A stretch of DNA of 64,000 nt from contig OY969721.1 of the NCBI GenBank assembly GCA_963702175.1, forward strand, positions 1,674,001 through 1,738,000. Direction: 5' to 3'. Below, piece after piece: positions 57,205 through 64,000 of this stretch. The position numbers and the translations under genes are program-made. How positions within the stretch are numbered: the stretch's first letter is position 1; every line of letters starts with the position of its first letter. This stretch comes from VRUE01 sp963702175 (GTDB taxonomy: Bacteria > Actinomycetota > Thermoleophilia > Solirubrobacterales > 70-9). Below the pieces are notes generated by a model. That model had not been told where the DNA came from, did not search any database, and saw nothing but the letters and a program-made list of their open reading frames with translations.

Positions 57205-58161
57205 ATGCAGCACGGTAATGCCCCGCTCACCCCGAACGGAAGGCGCCGCCTGGTGGCGCTGGTCGAAGAGGAGGGCTTCACGTTCGAGGCGGCCGCGGCC
57301 GCCTCGAACGTGGCGAAATCGACAGCCCACACCTGGGTCTCGCGCTGGCGCAAGGCCGGCGAGGAGCAGAGGCGGAATCTCAGCTGCCTCCAGGACCGCT
57401 CCTCGCGCCCTCACCGCAGCCCGAAGATGCTCAGCGACGAAGACCACGAGCGCTGCTGCGAGGTGCGCCGGCGGACGGGCTGGGGACCGCGATTGGTCGC
57501 CTCGGAGGTCGGCATCCCCCACGCGACGGTGCACCGGGCGCTGCGACGCCGCGGCTGCTCGCGACGTCCGCGAGAGCACCGCCAGGCGGTGCTCCGCTAC
57601 GAGTGGCCCTGTCCCGGCAACCTGCTGCACATGGACACCAAGCGCCATGCGCGCTTTGTCGAGCCCGGCCACGCGGTGACCGCGATGCGCACCCAGCGCT
57701 CGCGCGGGGCGGGCTGGGAGTTCGTCCACACCCTCGTCGATGACTGCTCCCGGCTTGCCTACTCGGAGATCCACGACGACGAGCGGGCGGCAACCGTCAC
57801 CGCCTTCACCTGCCGGGGCCTGGACTGGTTCTTGGCGCGAGGGATCGTGGCCGAGCGGCTGCTCTCAGACAACGCCTGGGTCTACGTGAAGAACAAGGGG
57901 CTTGCCCAGCTGCTCAGCGAGCGGGCGATCGAGCACTGGCGCACCAAGCCCTACTCGCCGCAGACCAACGGGAAGGTGGAGCGCCTGCAGCAGACGATGG
58001 ATCGGGAGTGGGCCCGGGGCCTCAGCTATCGCTCGAGTGCCGATCGTCGGGCGGCGTTGCCACACTGGCTCGACCACTACAACGAGAGCCGCCGCCACTC
58101 AGCTCTCGGCAACCGCCCGCCTATGGCTCGCGTTCGGGACGTCTTGGGGCACGACAGCTAG
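57205..58161 (+). CDS. IS481-family transposase
   Basis: A 318-residue DDE transposase. An N-terminal helix-turn-helix (FEAAAAASNVAKSTAHTWVS) is followed by the integrase core with Asp in LLHMDTKRHARF (about residue 144), Asp in RLLSDNAWVYVK (about 222) and Glu in NGKVERLQQTMDREW (about 259). ATG 57205 is preferred to the GTG at 57172 because AAGGAGG lies 5 nt upstream. The last codons and stop lie at the element edge and in the duplicated target. Catalytic residues are intact. Confidence 0.93.
   Translation: MQHGNAPLTPNGRRRLVALVEEEGFTFEAAAAASNVAKSTAHTWVSRWRKAGEEQRRNLSCLQDRSSRPHRSPKMLSDEDHERCCEVRRRTGWGPRLVASEVGIPHATVHRALRRRGCSRRPREHRQAVLRYEWPCPGNLLHMDTKRHARFVEPGHAVTAMRTQRSRGAGWEFVHTLVDDCSRLAYSEIHDDERAATVTAFTCRGLDWFLARGIVAERLLSDNAWVYVKNKGLAQLLSERAIEHWRTKPYSPQTNGKVERLQQTMDREWARGLSYRSSADRRAALPHWLDHYNESRRHSALGNRPPMARVRDVLGHDS
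58129..58152 (-). repeat. IS481 right terminal inverted repeat
   Basis: On the minus strand GTGCCCCAAGACGTCCCGAA continues to 58129, matching the left repeat; it overlaps the end of the transposase gene. Confidence 0.8.
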
Positions 58162-58162
58162 G
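58157..58162. repeat. Target site duplication, right copy (GCTAGG)
   Basis: Identical to 57104-57109. It contains the stop codons of both the transposase (plus strand) and the gene at 58158-58667 (minus strand). Confidence 0.8.
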
Positions 58163-58667
58163 ACAAACGGGCGTCGGAGGGGAGGGCGCGGGCGGCGGCC
58201 TCGAGGTGAAGCTCCTCGACCACGCGACGCTGTCGCACCGCCCGCTCGGCCAGTTGCTTGAAGTCAAAGCCGGGAACCTCGTCCCCGAGCGTGTGCTCGA
58301 GGGCCGCCCATAGCCGCGTCTTTCCCGTAATCCCGATGCCCAAGGCCTCGAGCTCGACCAGCCTGCTCAGCGGTGAGTAACCGCGCAGCTGGCCGTTCAG
58401 CTTGAGGCGGCCGAGCTTCTCCCCGGCCCAGGCAACCACCGGCTTGACCGGGTTGCGCGAGGTCTCGAGGCGCTTCATCAGCCGGTCGAGCGTCGCCCGG
58501 TCGGCTTCGATTTCGGCACAGATCGTCTTCAGCGGTGGACCGAAGTCAGGGTCACCCTCGTTGCTGGCCACCAGTCGCCGCGCCAGCTCGACGCCCACCG
58601 TCGAACCGGCGAGGTGGTCGTCGAGGTAGATCGCCAGCAGGTTGGCAGGGTCGGACGAGAGTCTCAA
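58158..58667 (-). CDS. Hypothetical helical protein
   Basis: A 169-residue, mostly helical protein: ANLLAIYLDDHLAGSTVGVE, then KPVVAWAGEKLGRLKLNGQL and SPLSRLVELEALGIGITGKT, ending LAERAVRQRRVVEELHLEAA. It resembles a four-helix-bundle type common in this lineage, without a named function. The frame begins with TTG 58667; no better start is seen. Its stop lies in the IS481 target duplication, so insertion left it intact. Confidence 0.65.
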   Translation of the reverse strand: MRLSSDPANLLAIYLDDHLAGSTVGVELARRLVASNEGDPDFGPPLKTICAEIEADRATLDRLMKRLETSRNPVKPVVAWAGEKLGRLKLNGQLRGYSPLSRLVELEALGIGITGKTRLWAALEHTLGDEVPGFDFKQLAERAVRQRRVVEELHLEAAARALPSDARLS

Positions 58668-58808
58668 GCGCTCTTCTCGCCCCAGATGCCGCCGTGCGGC
58701 TCGTGGGTCTCCTCACCACTCCCCGGCGCCTGGCGCGCCAGGTGTGCCAGCACAGCGATTGGGACTACGTACATGGACCAGCTCTCCCTTCAGGTTCGCT
58801 TTGACTCT

Positions 58809-59226
58809 CCTACCCGCCGCCCCGCGGTGCGAACCAGGCTCTAGCCGCGGGCGTGTTGCCGAGGGCCTCGGCGACCCGGTCAACCGCCTCCCGGATCACT
58901 TGCTTGGCCGCACGGCGCAAGCGAGGGCCCGCTCGCGCGGCATTCCCTCTAGCTTCAGATCGCGCGCCACCACCCCCCGTAGGGCGGGCAGGTCGGTGGC
59001 GAACTCGCGCACCGCCTCGAACTTGCGTTCCGCCCGCCGTCGCTGCCAGCGCGAGTGGTAGAGGTACTGCTTGCGGCAGGCTGCGTCGATTCCGGTCGCC
59101 TGGATGTGGCCGAGCGGGTCAGGGCAGACCCAGACGTCTTTTCCAGGCCGGCGGGATCGCGAGCTCTCGAATCCGCTCCAGCGTCTCCTCGTCATCGATC
59201 CGCTCGCCGCGCGGGCGGGTCGCCAT
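58809..59226 (-). pseudogene. DNA topoisomerase IB with frameshift and large internal deletion
   Basis: From ATG 59226 the frame reads IDDEETLERIRELAIPPAWK, the start of bacterial topoisomerase IB. An AAAA run near 59145 breaks the frame; DVWVCPDPLGHIQATGIDAA and RKQYLYHSRWQRRRAERKFE continue in the next. About 100 residues in, the middle is deleted and the frame runs into EAVDRVAEALGNTPA, a C-terminal topoisomerase IB motif, then stops at 58809. The catalytic core including the active tyrosine is absent. ATG 59226 overlaps the sulfotransferase stop (TGATG). Confidence 0.82.
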
Positions 59227-60131
59227 CAGGCGACCGCCATTCCAGGCTCGGCGATGGCCCCTCCGTAGCCGCACCGCTCGAGTGTCTCGCCCAGCACCTC
59301 GTGCATCGCCTCCTGCTCCGCCGGCGTCATGTGCCGGCTCCACGAACCGGGGCTGGCGACCCGCGTTTCCCGCTTCGGGCCGCGGGCGCTGGCAGGCAGC
59401 TGCTCGAAGCTGTGGCGTGCGACCACCTCTGGCAGCCGCTTGCGGTCGAGCTCCAGCATCTCGCAGATCGCTTCCATGCCCTCGAGCGGCTGCTCGCGCA
59501 GCTCCTCGTAACGGATCAGCACCCGACTGTCGGGTGCTCTCGTCTCGAACGCCTGCTGAACCGCCCGGCAGCGGAACGCCCAGACTTCGGAGAGCCAGCG
59601 GATCAACGGCAGGCGGCCCTCGGGGGTCACAGGGAAAGCGCCTTTCTGAATCGCCCAGGTGCCGTCCTGGTAGGCATCGAGCCAGGAATCGACTACGTCG
59701 CGGCCGTCGCGCAGGAGGAAGATCAGCTTCGAGTCGGGGAAGAGCTCGGCGAGCAGCGGCGCCGCGTGAGAGCCCGGCTCCTTGACCACATAGGTGGGCG
59801 TGTCGCCGAATCGGTGGCTGCCGTTGCCAGCCTGCGCTTCGAACCTGGCAGCGATCAGCGCCCGTAGCGGCTCCCACCAACTCTCGCGGTAGCGCTCGGA
59901 GAAGAAGTAGTCCGGCTCCTCTGCCTTCAGCTCGAGCAGGGTGGTCAGCTCGGGCGGGTCCTCGCAGGCGGCCCAGGCCAGCGGGATCGGCCGCCATACG
60001 CCGAGGTGGTGCCCGAGGTGAGGGTCGTCGATCGGCACCACGCCGCGTAGGTCGGCGAGCATTCGCAGCAGCCAGGTGCTGCCGCTGCGCGAAGAGCCGA
60101 AGATCCAAGCGAGGCGGTCTTCCCGTCTCAT
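59226..60131 (-). CDS. Sulfotransferase-family protein
   Basis: A 301-residue protein with the PAPS 5'-phosphosulfate loop IFGSSRSGSTWLLRMLADLR near the N-terminus and the 3'-phosphate region KLIFLLRDGRDVVDSWLDAY, followed by YEELREQPLEGMEAICEMLE. It likely transfers sulfate from PAPS to a lipid or carbohydrate. Full length. Its stop overlaps the start of the decayed topoisomerase gene, showing a former operon. Confidence 0.9.
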   Translation of the reverse strand: MRREDRLAWIFGSSRSGSTWLLRMLADLRGVVPIDDPHLGHHLGVWRPIPLAWAACEDPPELTTLLELKAEEPDYFFSERYRESWWEPLRALIAARFEAQAGNGSHRFGDTPTYVVKEPGSHAAPLLAELFPDSKLIFLLRDGRDVVDSWLDAYQDGTWAIQKGAFPVTPEGRLPLIRWLSEVWAFRCRAVQQAFETRAPDSRVLIRYEELREQPLEGMEAICEMLELDRKRLPEVVARHSFEQLPASARGPKRETRVASPGSWSRHMTPAEQEAMHEVLGETLERCGYGGAIAEPGMAVA

Positions 60132-60337
60132 GCCGACTCGATACCCCGGTTCACGGAACTTCTCACGTTTATTCGGGCGGAGCGGAAATCGGGCGCTCGG
60201 GGTTGACGATCACGGCCTTCAACTCGCCCCGACTGTTACCCGGGGCGTTCGCGACCTGAACCCAAGCCAGCTTCTGTTTCCGCCCCGGGGCCTGGGGTAG
60301 CTGCCGAAGACGTAAGAGCTAGAGCTTGGAGAGAGCG

Positions 60338-60409
60338 ATGAAGGCAGTGACGTGGCAGGAGGGCTTCTTCGACTTTTACGAGCGCTCGGTGCTGCCGGAG
60401 CTGCAATGA
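60338..60409 (+). CDS. 23-residue leader-like frame before DUF4235 gene
   Basis: MKAVTWQEGFFDFYERSVLP ends ELQ, with TTGGAGAGAG before the ATG and an ATGA overlap with the next gene. MKAVTWQ is how zinc alcohol dehydrogenases begin, so this may be the remnant of such a gene after a large deletion, or a short coupled leader peptide. Confidence 0.35.
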   Translation: MKAVTWQEGFFDFYERSVLPELQ

Positions 60410-60678
60410 AGCTGATCTTCGCCCCGATCGGGATCGTCGCCGGATTGCTCGCCGGCCTTATCGCCCAAAAGGGGTTCGACCGGCTATGGGCGGTCTTCGA
60501 CGAAGAGGAGCCGCCGGAGCCGGACCAGCGGGAGATTCGCTACGCCAAGCTGATCCCCGCCCTGTTGATCGAGGGTGCGATCTTCCGCCTGACCAAGGGA
60601 CTGGTCGACCACGGCGTCCGCGGCGGCTTTGCGCGGCTGACCGGGAGGTGGCCAGGGGAGGAGCGGGACGAGCCCTGA
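60406..60678 (+). CDS. DUF4235 membrane protein
   Basis: A 90-residue protein matching DUF4235: KLIFAPIGIVAGLLAGLIAQ then KGFDRLWAVFDEEEPPEPDQ, a second helix IPALLIEGAIFRLTKGLVDH and the end FARLTGRWPGE. Two membrane helices; actinobacterial, function unknown. GGAG lies 5 nt before the ATG, which overlaps the short upstream frame. Confidence 0.88.
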   Translation: MKLIFAPIGIVAGLLAGLIAQKGFDRLWAVFDEEEPPEPDQREIRYAKLIPALLIEGAIFRLTKGLVDHGVRGGFARLTGRWPGEERDEP

Positions 60679-60738
60679 CTGGGTTAGAGGCGGTGGCGCC
60701 GGGTATTTCGAGTGCACACCACGGAGGAGGAGATCGCA

Positions 60739-61041
60739 GTGATTGGAGCCTTGCTACTTGGATTGATCGCCGGAGCGGTCGGAAGGGCAATCATCCCCAA
60801 CGACGCTTTCGAGGGCATGCACGGGCCGCGCTCGTGGCTGGTCTCGATCGTGCTGGGCCTGGTCGGTGCGGCCCTTGGCTGGGCCATTTTCACCGCCGGC
60901 CTCGGGATCGGTGACGACGACGCGTTCGACCTGGGCGGCATCCTCAGCGCCCTGATCGGTGTGGTCATCGTCCTGCTGCTCGCCGGCTTCGTGATGCGCC
61001 GGGTCGACGGCGGTCACCGTCACCGGGGGGCGCGGGTCTAG
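60739..61041 (+). CDS. GlsB/YeaQ/YmgE-family membrane protein
   Basis: A 100-residue protein with three hydrophobic helices (GALLLGLIAGAVGRAIIPND, SWLVSIVLGLVGAALGWAIF, LIGVVIVLLLAGFVMRRV), the transglycosylase-associated (GlsB/YeaQ) stress family. GTG 60739 has GAGGAGG 7 nt upstream. Its 3' end overlaps, antisense, the end of the nitroreductase gene. Confidence 0.85.
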   Translation: MIGALLLGLIAGAVGRAIIPNDAFEGMHGPRSWLVSIVLGLVGAALGWAIFTAGLGIGDDDAFDLGGILSALIGVVIVLLLAGFVMRRVDGGHRHRGARV

Positions 61042-61497
61042 GACCAGCATCGGCACGTCGCGGCGTGCCAGCGCGCGGGAGGCGGCGATCGCCGGCAGGC
61101 GATCGATGAACGCCTTCCAGAGCGCCTCGGCTTCCTCTCCCGCGGCCTGGCGCGCCGTGACCGCGATGCGCTCGCCGTCCACCTCGACCCAGGCGCGGGG
61201 GTTGGCGCGCAGGTTCAGGCACCAGGCCGGGTCGCGGTCGCTGCCGAGGTTGAGGGCGCCGACGGCGTAGGCGCCACCGTGGCGAACGTAGGCGACGACG
61301 GTGGTACGGGGATCGCCGGAGCGCCGGCCGGTGGTCGTCAGCGCCAGCACTGGTTGGCCCCCGGCCAGTAGGCGGGAACGCCTAAGGCGACCGCGGCTGA
61401 GTCGTAGCAGGAGTGCGTGCACGCGACCAACCTTTGGTTGGACATGGCGAAATCGGGTCAACGAGCGAAGGAATTTGGCGAACGTCATCTCTGGCAT
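60754..61497 (-). CDS. Deazaflavin (F420)-type nitroreductase with run-on C-terminus
   Basis: Residues 1 to about 155 form a Ddn/DUF385-type protein: PVLALTTTGRRSGDPRTTVV, YAVGALNLGSDRDPAWCLNL-RANPRAWVEV, ending PMLVLDPRPP. These bind F420 or FMN. The family normally stops there; here no stop occurs and the frame runs about 92 residues more, antisense to the GlsB-like gene. The extension is low-complexity and acidic, so the original stop has probably been lost. It is divergent from the TetR at 61553. Confidence 0.78.
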   Translation of the reverse strand: MPEMTFAKFLRSLTRFRHVQPKVGRVHALLLRLSRGRLRRSRLLAGGQPVLALTTTGRRSGDPRTTVVAYVRHGGAYAVGALNLGSDRDPAWCLNLRANPRAWVEVDGERIAVTARQAAGEEAEALWKAFIDRLPAIAASRALARRDVPMLVLDPRPPVTVTAVDPAHHEAGEQQDDDHTDQGAEDAAQVERVVVTDPEAGGENGPAKGRTDQAQHDRDQPRARPVHALESVVGDDCPSDRSGDQSK

Positions 61498-61502
61498 CTA
61501 GG

Positions 61503-61519
61503 CTTGAGAGCCTCTCAAG
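61503..61519. promoter_or_regulatory. Perfect 17-bp palindrome between nitroreductase and TetR genes
   Basis: CTTGAGAG-C-CTCTCAAG sits 5 bp upstream of the nitroreductase start and 33 bp upstream of the TetR start, a fitting TetR operator. Confidence 0.7.
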
Positions 61520-61552
61520 AACTCTAGCTACCTCTTGGGAGGGTGTCAAGAA

Positions 61553-62101
61553 ATGCCTAGAACACGCTCGGCGGAGAGCCGCGACGACAAGATGGACCAG
61601 ATCCTTGCGGCCGCCGAGAGGCGTCTTCGCAAGGGTGGCTACCAAGCTCTCTCGGTGGCGTCGATCGCGCGCGAGCTGGGTCTCGCGCAGAACGCGATCT
61701 ACTGGTACTTCCCCTCCAAGGACGAGCTGTTCGTCGCAACGATGAGGCGAATGCTGGAGAAGATCGCGGCCCGAAAGCCCTCGAAGCGCGTCGGGGAGCT
61801 GGAGCGGATCCTCTGGTTCACCGACCAGTTCGAGGCGCTATCTGGCCTACGAGGCGCGATGAGGGATCGCGCCCGCAGCTCGCCGGTCGTCGCCGACTTC
61901 GCTGCCGAGCTCGACGCACTGCTCTCGCTGATGCTCTCCAACGTGCTCCGTGATTACGTGCCCGTGGACGAGCTGCCGTTGGCCGTCGAAGCCTTCCGAG
62001 CTACAGCCGACGGGACCTTCGTCAAGGGTCTCGATAAACGGGCCAGGCGCGAGCTGCTCACCTTCACCCTGCGGCGGCTGACCGCCGGGGAGATCGAGTG
62101 A
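61553..62101 (+). CDS. TetR-family transcriptional regulator
   Basis: A 182-residue TetR protein: KMDQILAAAERRLRKGGYQA and helix-turn-helix SVASIARELGLAQNAIYWYF, then a short helical domain. ATG 61553 has GGGAGGG about 9 nt upstream. It is divergent from the nitroreductase gene across a perfect palindrome and probably represses it and itself. Confidence 0.9.
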   Translation: MPRTRSAESRDDKMDQILAAAERRLRKGGYQALSVASIARELGLAQNAIYWYFPSKDELFVATMRRMLEKIAARKPSKRVGELERILWFTDQFEALSGLRGAMRDRARSSPVVADFAAELDALLSLMLSNVLRDYVPVDELPLAVEAFRATADGTFVKGLDKRARRELLTFTLRRLTAGEIE

Positions 62102-62102
62102 A

Positions 62103-63368
62103 TCAGCCGGGCTGCGGAGCAGCCTGCACGTCGGAAACCTCGAGGGTGTCCGCGGACGCGTTTTGCCGCCTGGAGAGGGCGAGGCACGGCAGCGCCAGGA
62201 CTGAGATCCCGGCTCCCATCAGGTAGGACGGCGCATACCCCCAGACGTCGGCAGCCCGGCCGAGCACCGGCTGGGCCCAGACCCCGCCACTGGAGTCCAT
62301 CAGCGAGTCGAAGGAGAGGATCGTCGCTCGCTGGCGCGAGGGGATCAGGCCGTTGAGGTAGGTCTGGCGAATCGGCATCGAGGCCGCGAACAGCAGGCCC
62401 CAGGCGGCGATCAGCCCGATCACTGCCGCGAAGCTCTCGACGATCCCGATCAGGCCCAGCACCATTGCACTGAGTCCCGTGATCACGATCAGCGCCGAGG
62501 TACGGCGGTGGAAGAGCCGGCGGATCCGGGGCGCCGCCACCCCGCCGGCGATCTGCGCGCCGGCGACGATCGCCGCCACCAGGCCGGCGATCGAGTAGGC
62601 CTGCGGATCGCCGTAGAGCTCCAGGAGATATGGCTGGAGGGCGTAGAAGGCGTAGATCCCGACGCCGCCGGTGAACAGGGCCTCGACCATCAGCCACTTC
62701 ACCGCCGGCACTCGCCAGCCGTGGTCAATCGAGGCGGTGGCGACCTTGCGCATCTCGGCCAGCGGCCGGCCGCCCTTCTGGGGCGTGAACCCGGTGTCGT
62801 GCATGAGCCTGAACGCCACTCCGAACATCACGATCAGGACGAGACCGCGAAGCACGAACGGCACTCCGAGGCTGGTCTGCTGGGCGATGATCCCTCCCGC
62901 GACCGAACCGGTGAGCATCGCCGCCCCGGTGACGACCTGACCGCGTCCGAGCACCGACTCCAGCTCTCCCTTGAAGCCGGTCGCGGCGAGCGCATCGACC
63001 AGCCAGGCCTCGACCGCGCCGGAGAAGAAGGTGAATCCGAGACCGAGCAGCATCGAGGCGACCACCCACTGCCAGAACGGGGCCTCGACCTGCCACAGCA
63101 GCACGTAGATCAGCGTCGACACGGTCAGCGTCACCGTGCCGAGCAGATACGACGCGCGGCGCCCGACGGTGTCGGCGACGATCCCGGTGGGCACCTCGAA
63201 CAGCACCATTCCGGCCGTGAAGAAGGCGTTGGCCGCGAACGCCTCCAGGTTCGAGAGGCCGGCGTCGAGCAGGAAGATCGTGTTGATTCCCCAGATGAAC
63301 GACGCCGCCAGCGTGTTCCCGAGCAGGAGAGTCAGGTAGGTGCGCTGGATCGACCGGGGCGTCGGCAT
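62103..63368 (-). CDS. MFS transporter
   Basis: A 421-residue transporter with twelve predicted helices. The loop 2-3 segment VPTGIVADTVGRRASYLLGT is motif A; ASMLLGLGFTFFSGAVEAWL VDAL is typical of MFS proteins of the tetracycline/YfcJ type. The C-terminus is hydrophilic. It converges with the TetR gene (1-nt gap). Substrate unknown. The start at 63368 lacks a clear ribosome site. Confidence 0.88.
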   Translation of the reverse strand: MPTPRSIQRTYLTLLLGNTLAASFIWGINTIFLLDAGLSNLEAFAANAFFTAGMVLFEVPTGIVADTVGRRASYLLGTVTLTVSTLIYVLLWQVEAPFWQWVVASMLLGLGFTFFSGAVEAWLVDALAATGFKGELESVLGRGQVVTGAAMLTGSVAGGIIAQQTSLGVPFVLRGLVLIVMFGVAFRLMHDTGFTPQKGGRPLAEMRKVATASIDHGWRVPAVKWLMVEALFTGGVGIYAFYALQPYLLELYGDPQAYSIAGLVAAIVAGAQIAGGVAAPRIRRLFHRRTSALIVITGLSAMVLGLIGIVESFAAVIGLIAAWGLLFAASMPIRQTYLNGLIPSRQRATILSFDSLMDSSGGVWAQPVLGRAADVWGYAPSYLMGAGISVLALPCLALSRRQNASADTLEVSDVQAAPQPG

Positions 63369-63431
63369 CAGCTGACATGTATCTCAAAGAGAGCCACCCC
63401 AAAGTGGGGCGGTCGCCGGAGCCGGCTCCAG

Positions 63432-64000
63432 CTAGGTGGCCAGCTGCGGTCGCGCGCCGCGCGCCGGCAGGAGCAGGGCCGAGAGGCAGACCATCCCGAA
63501 GGCGGTCGCCTGAAGGGCGATCCCGAGCGGGTTGCCGGAGAGGGGATCGTCGAAGACGAGGATGCCGCCGGCGATCTGGCTCGTGTTGGCGACCAGGCCC
63601 ATCAGGCCGATCGTCTCGATCGCCTGTCCGCCTTGGAGCGCCGCCACCACCGCGTACTGGGCGAGCGCGCCGCAGGCGACGATGAGCGCGATCCAGGGGA
63701 GGATGACGGCGATCGAGACTCCGTCGGCGCCGGTCAAGCCCTTGATCGCGACTCCCGCCAGCGCGACCAGGGTCCCGGCCAGAGCGGCGAGGAGAAGGCC
63801 GCGGCGGGCGACGAGCCGCTCCGAGCGGTGGCCGAGCGCGAGCCCGATCGCAATCAGCGCCAGGCCTCCCTCGAAGCCGAGGATGGCGGCGAGCGAGAAC
63901 TCGGAGTGGCTGCCGCTCAGGTGGGGCACGGTGAGGACGAGCAGGGCGAGGCCCGCGCCGCCGACGAGCAGCGCCAGCCACTGGCGCGGCTCGACCGTGT
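63432..64000 (-). CDS. Multi-pass membrane protein, 5' part cut by window end
   Basis: About 189 residues visible, open at the right edge. Five or more hydrophobic helices (LALLVGGAGLALLVLTVPHL, AILGFEGGLALIAIGLALGH, LLLAALAGTLVALAGVAIKG, AGGILVFDDPLSGNPLGIAL) in a pattern like half of an EamA/DMT-type transporter. The frame has no start inside the window that is better than the edge, so the gene begins outside. Confidence 0.7.
   Translation of the reverse strand, partial: TVEPRQWLALLVGGAGLALLVLTVPHLSGSHSEFSLAAILGFEGGLALIAIGLALGHRSERLVARRGLLLAALAGTLVALAGVAIKGLTGADGVSIAVILPWIALIVACGALAQYAVVAALQGGQAIETIGLMGLVANTSQIAGGILVFDDPLSGNPLGIALQATAFGMVCLSALLLPARGARPQLAT

Larger units (their letters stand above)
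57110..58156 (+). mobile_element. Complete IS481-family insertion sequence
   Basis: A 1047-bp element bounded by imperfect terminal inverted repeats (TGATGTGCC on the left, TGTCGTGCC reading inward from the right, extending to 57137 and back to 58129) and flanked by the 6-bp direct repeat GCTAGG. It carries one transposase with an intact DDE triad. The transposase stop codon is supplied by the target site (CTAG). It appears complete and possibly active. Confidence 0.9.

Noticed and set aside
1..64000. CRISPR arrays, rRNA genes, prophage genes
   Set aside because: No regularly spaced direct repeats, no rRNA-like sequence and no phage structural genes were seen.

Overview
The window is about 68% G+C with dense coding on both strands, many GTG starts, and actinobacterial families throughout (MMPL exporter, DrrAB-type ABC pair, SHOCT and DUF4235 proteins, F420/deazaflavin nitroreductase, stand-alone LigD polymerase). 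The secreted proteins with Arg/Lys-rich tails, the collagen-like surface protein and the repeated TetR paralogues fit a soil actinobacterium of the Thermoleophilia/Solirubrobacterales type. That placement is inference from protein style, not a database match.

Layout. 1-0.1 kb: 5' end of metF. 0.5-8.7 kb: an enoyl-CoA hydratase, then seven TetR genes (eight TetR units, one gene being a head-to-tail double TetR), interleaved with small AT-richer modules (DUF4926-like/DUF6883-like pair, an overlapping small-protein/nucleotidyltransferase pair, a DUF2283-like protein). 9.0-17.9 kb: a cell-surface block with a collagen-like protein, two very large translationally coupled secreted proteins and a secreted protein made of a recent 197-residue duplication. 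18.0-22.1 kb: another TetR, a hipBA module with three evenly spaced operators, a decayed TetR copy and an ATPase/nuclease-like protein. 22.1-30.4 kb: MMPL exporter, VOC and DUF899 proteins, an ArsR-SRPBCC fusion and several small membrane or coiled-coil proteins. 30.4-37.5 kb: DrrAB-type ABC exporter divergent from an ECF sigma factor, an EmrB-type MFS pump, a secreted SGNH hydrolase and a frameshifted PQQ sugar dehydrogenase. 37.5-46.5 kb: flavin oxidoreductases each beside a divergent regulator (PadR, MocR), a toxin-antitoxin pair, a ZIP transporter and LigD polymerase. 46.7-56.9 kb: stress-type small proteins, a cupin/TetR pair, an operon joining a universal-stress/membrane protein to an SDR epimerase fused to two DUF892 domains, and DUF2804. 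57.1-58.2 kb: a complete IS481-family element with 6-bp target duplication. 58.2-64 kb: decayed topoisomerase IB, sulfotransferase, DUF4235, GlsB-like, deazaflavin nitroreductase, TetR and two multi-pass membrane proteins, the last cut by the window edge.

Gene expression. At least seventeen genes have a TAnnnT hexamer (often TATCCT or TACCCT) only 6-8 nt before an ATG or GTG and no Shine-Dalgarno sequence, so leaderless transcription looks common. Genes without that signature usually have GGAGG-type ribosome sites. Several promoters carry clear inverted repeats suited to the adjacent regulator.

Decay. At least eight loci are broken by frameshifts or internal deletions (TetR, VOC, a small protein at 27.8 kb, PQQ dehydrogenase, SHOCT, a DUF6325-like protein, a small protein at 55.9 kb, topoisomerase IB). 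Some frameshifts fall in short homopolymers and could be sequencing errors; the internal deletions cannot.
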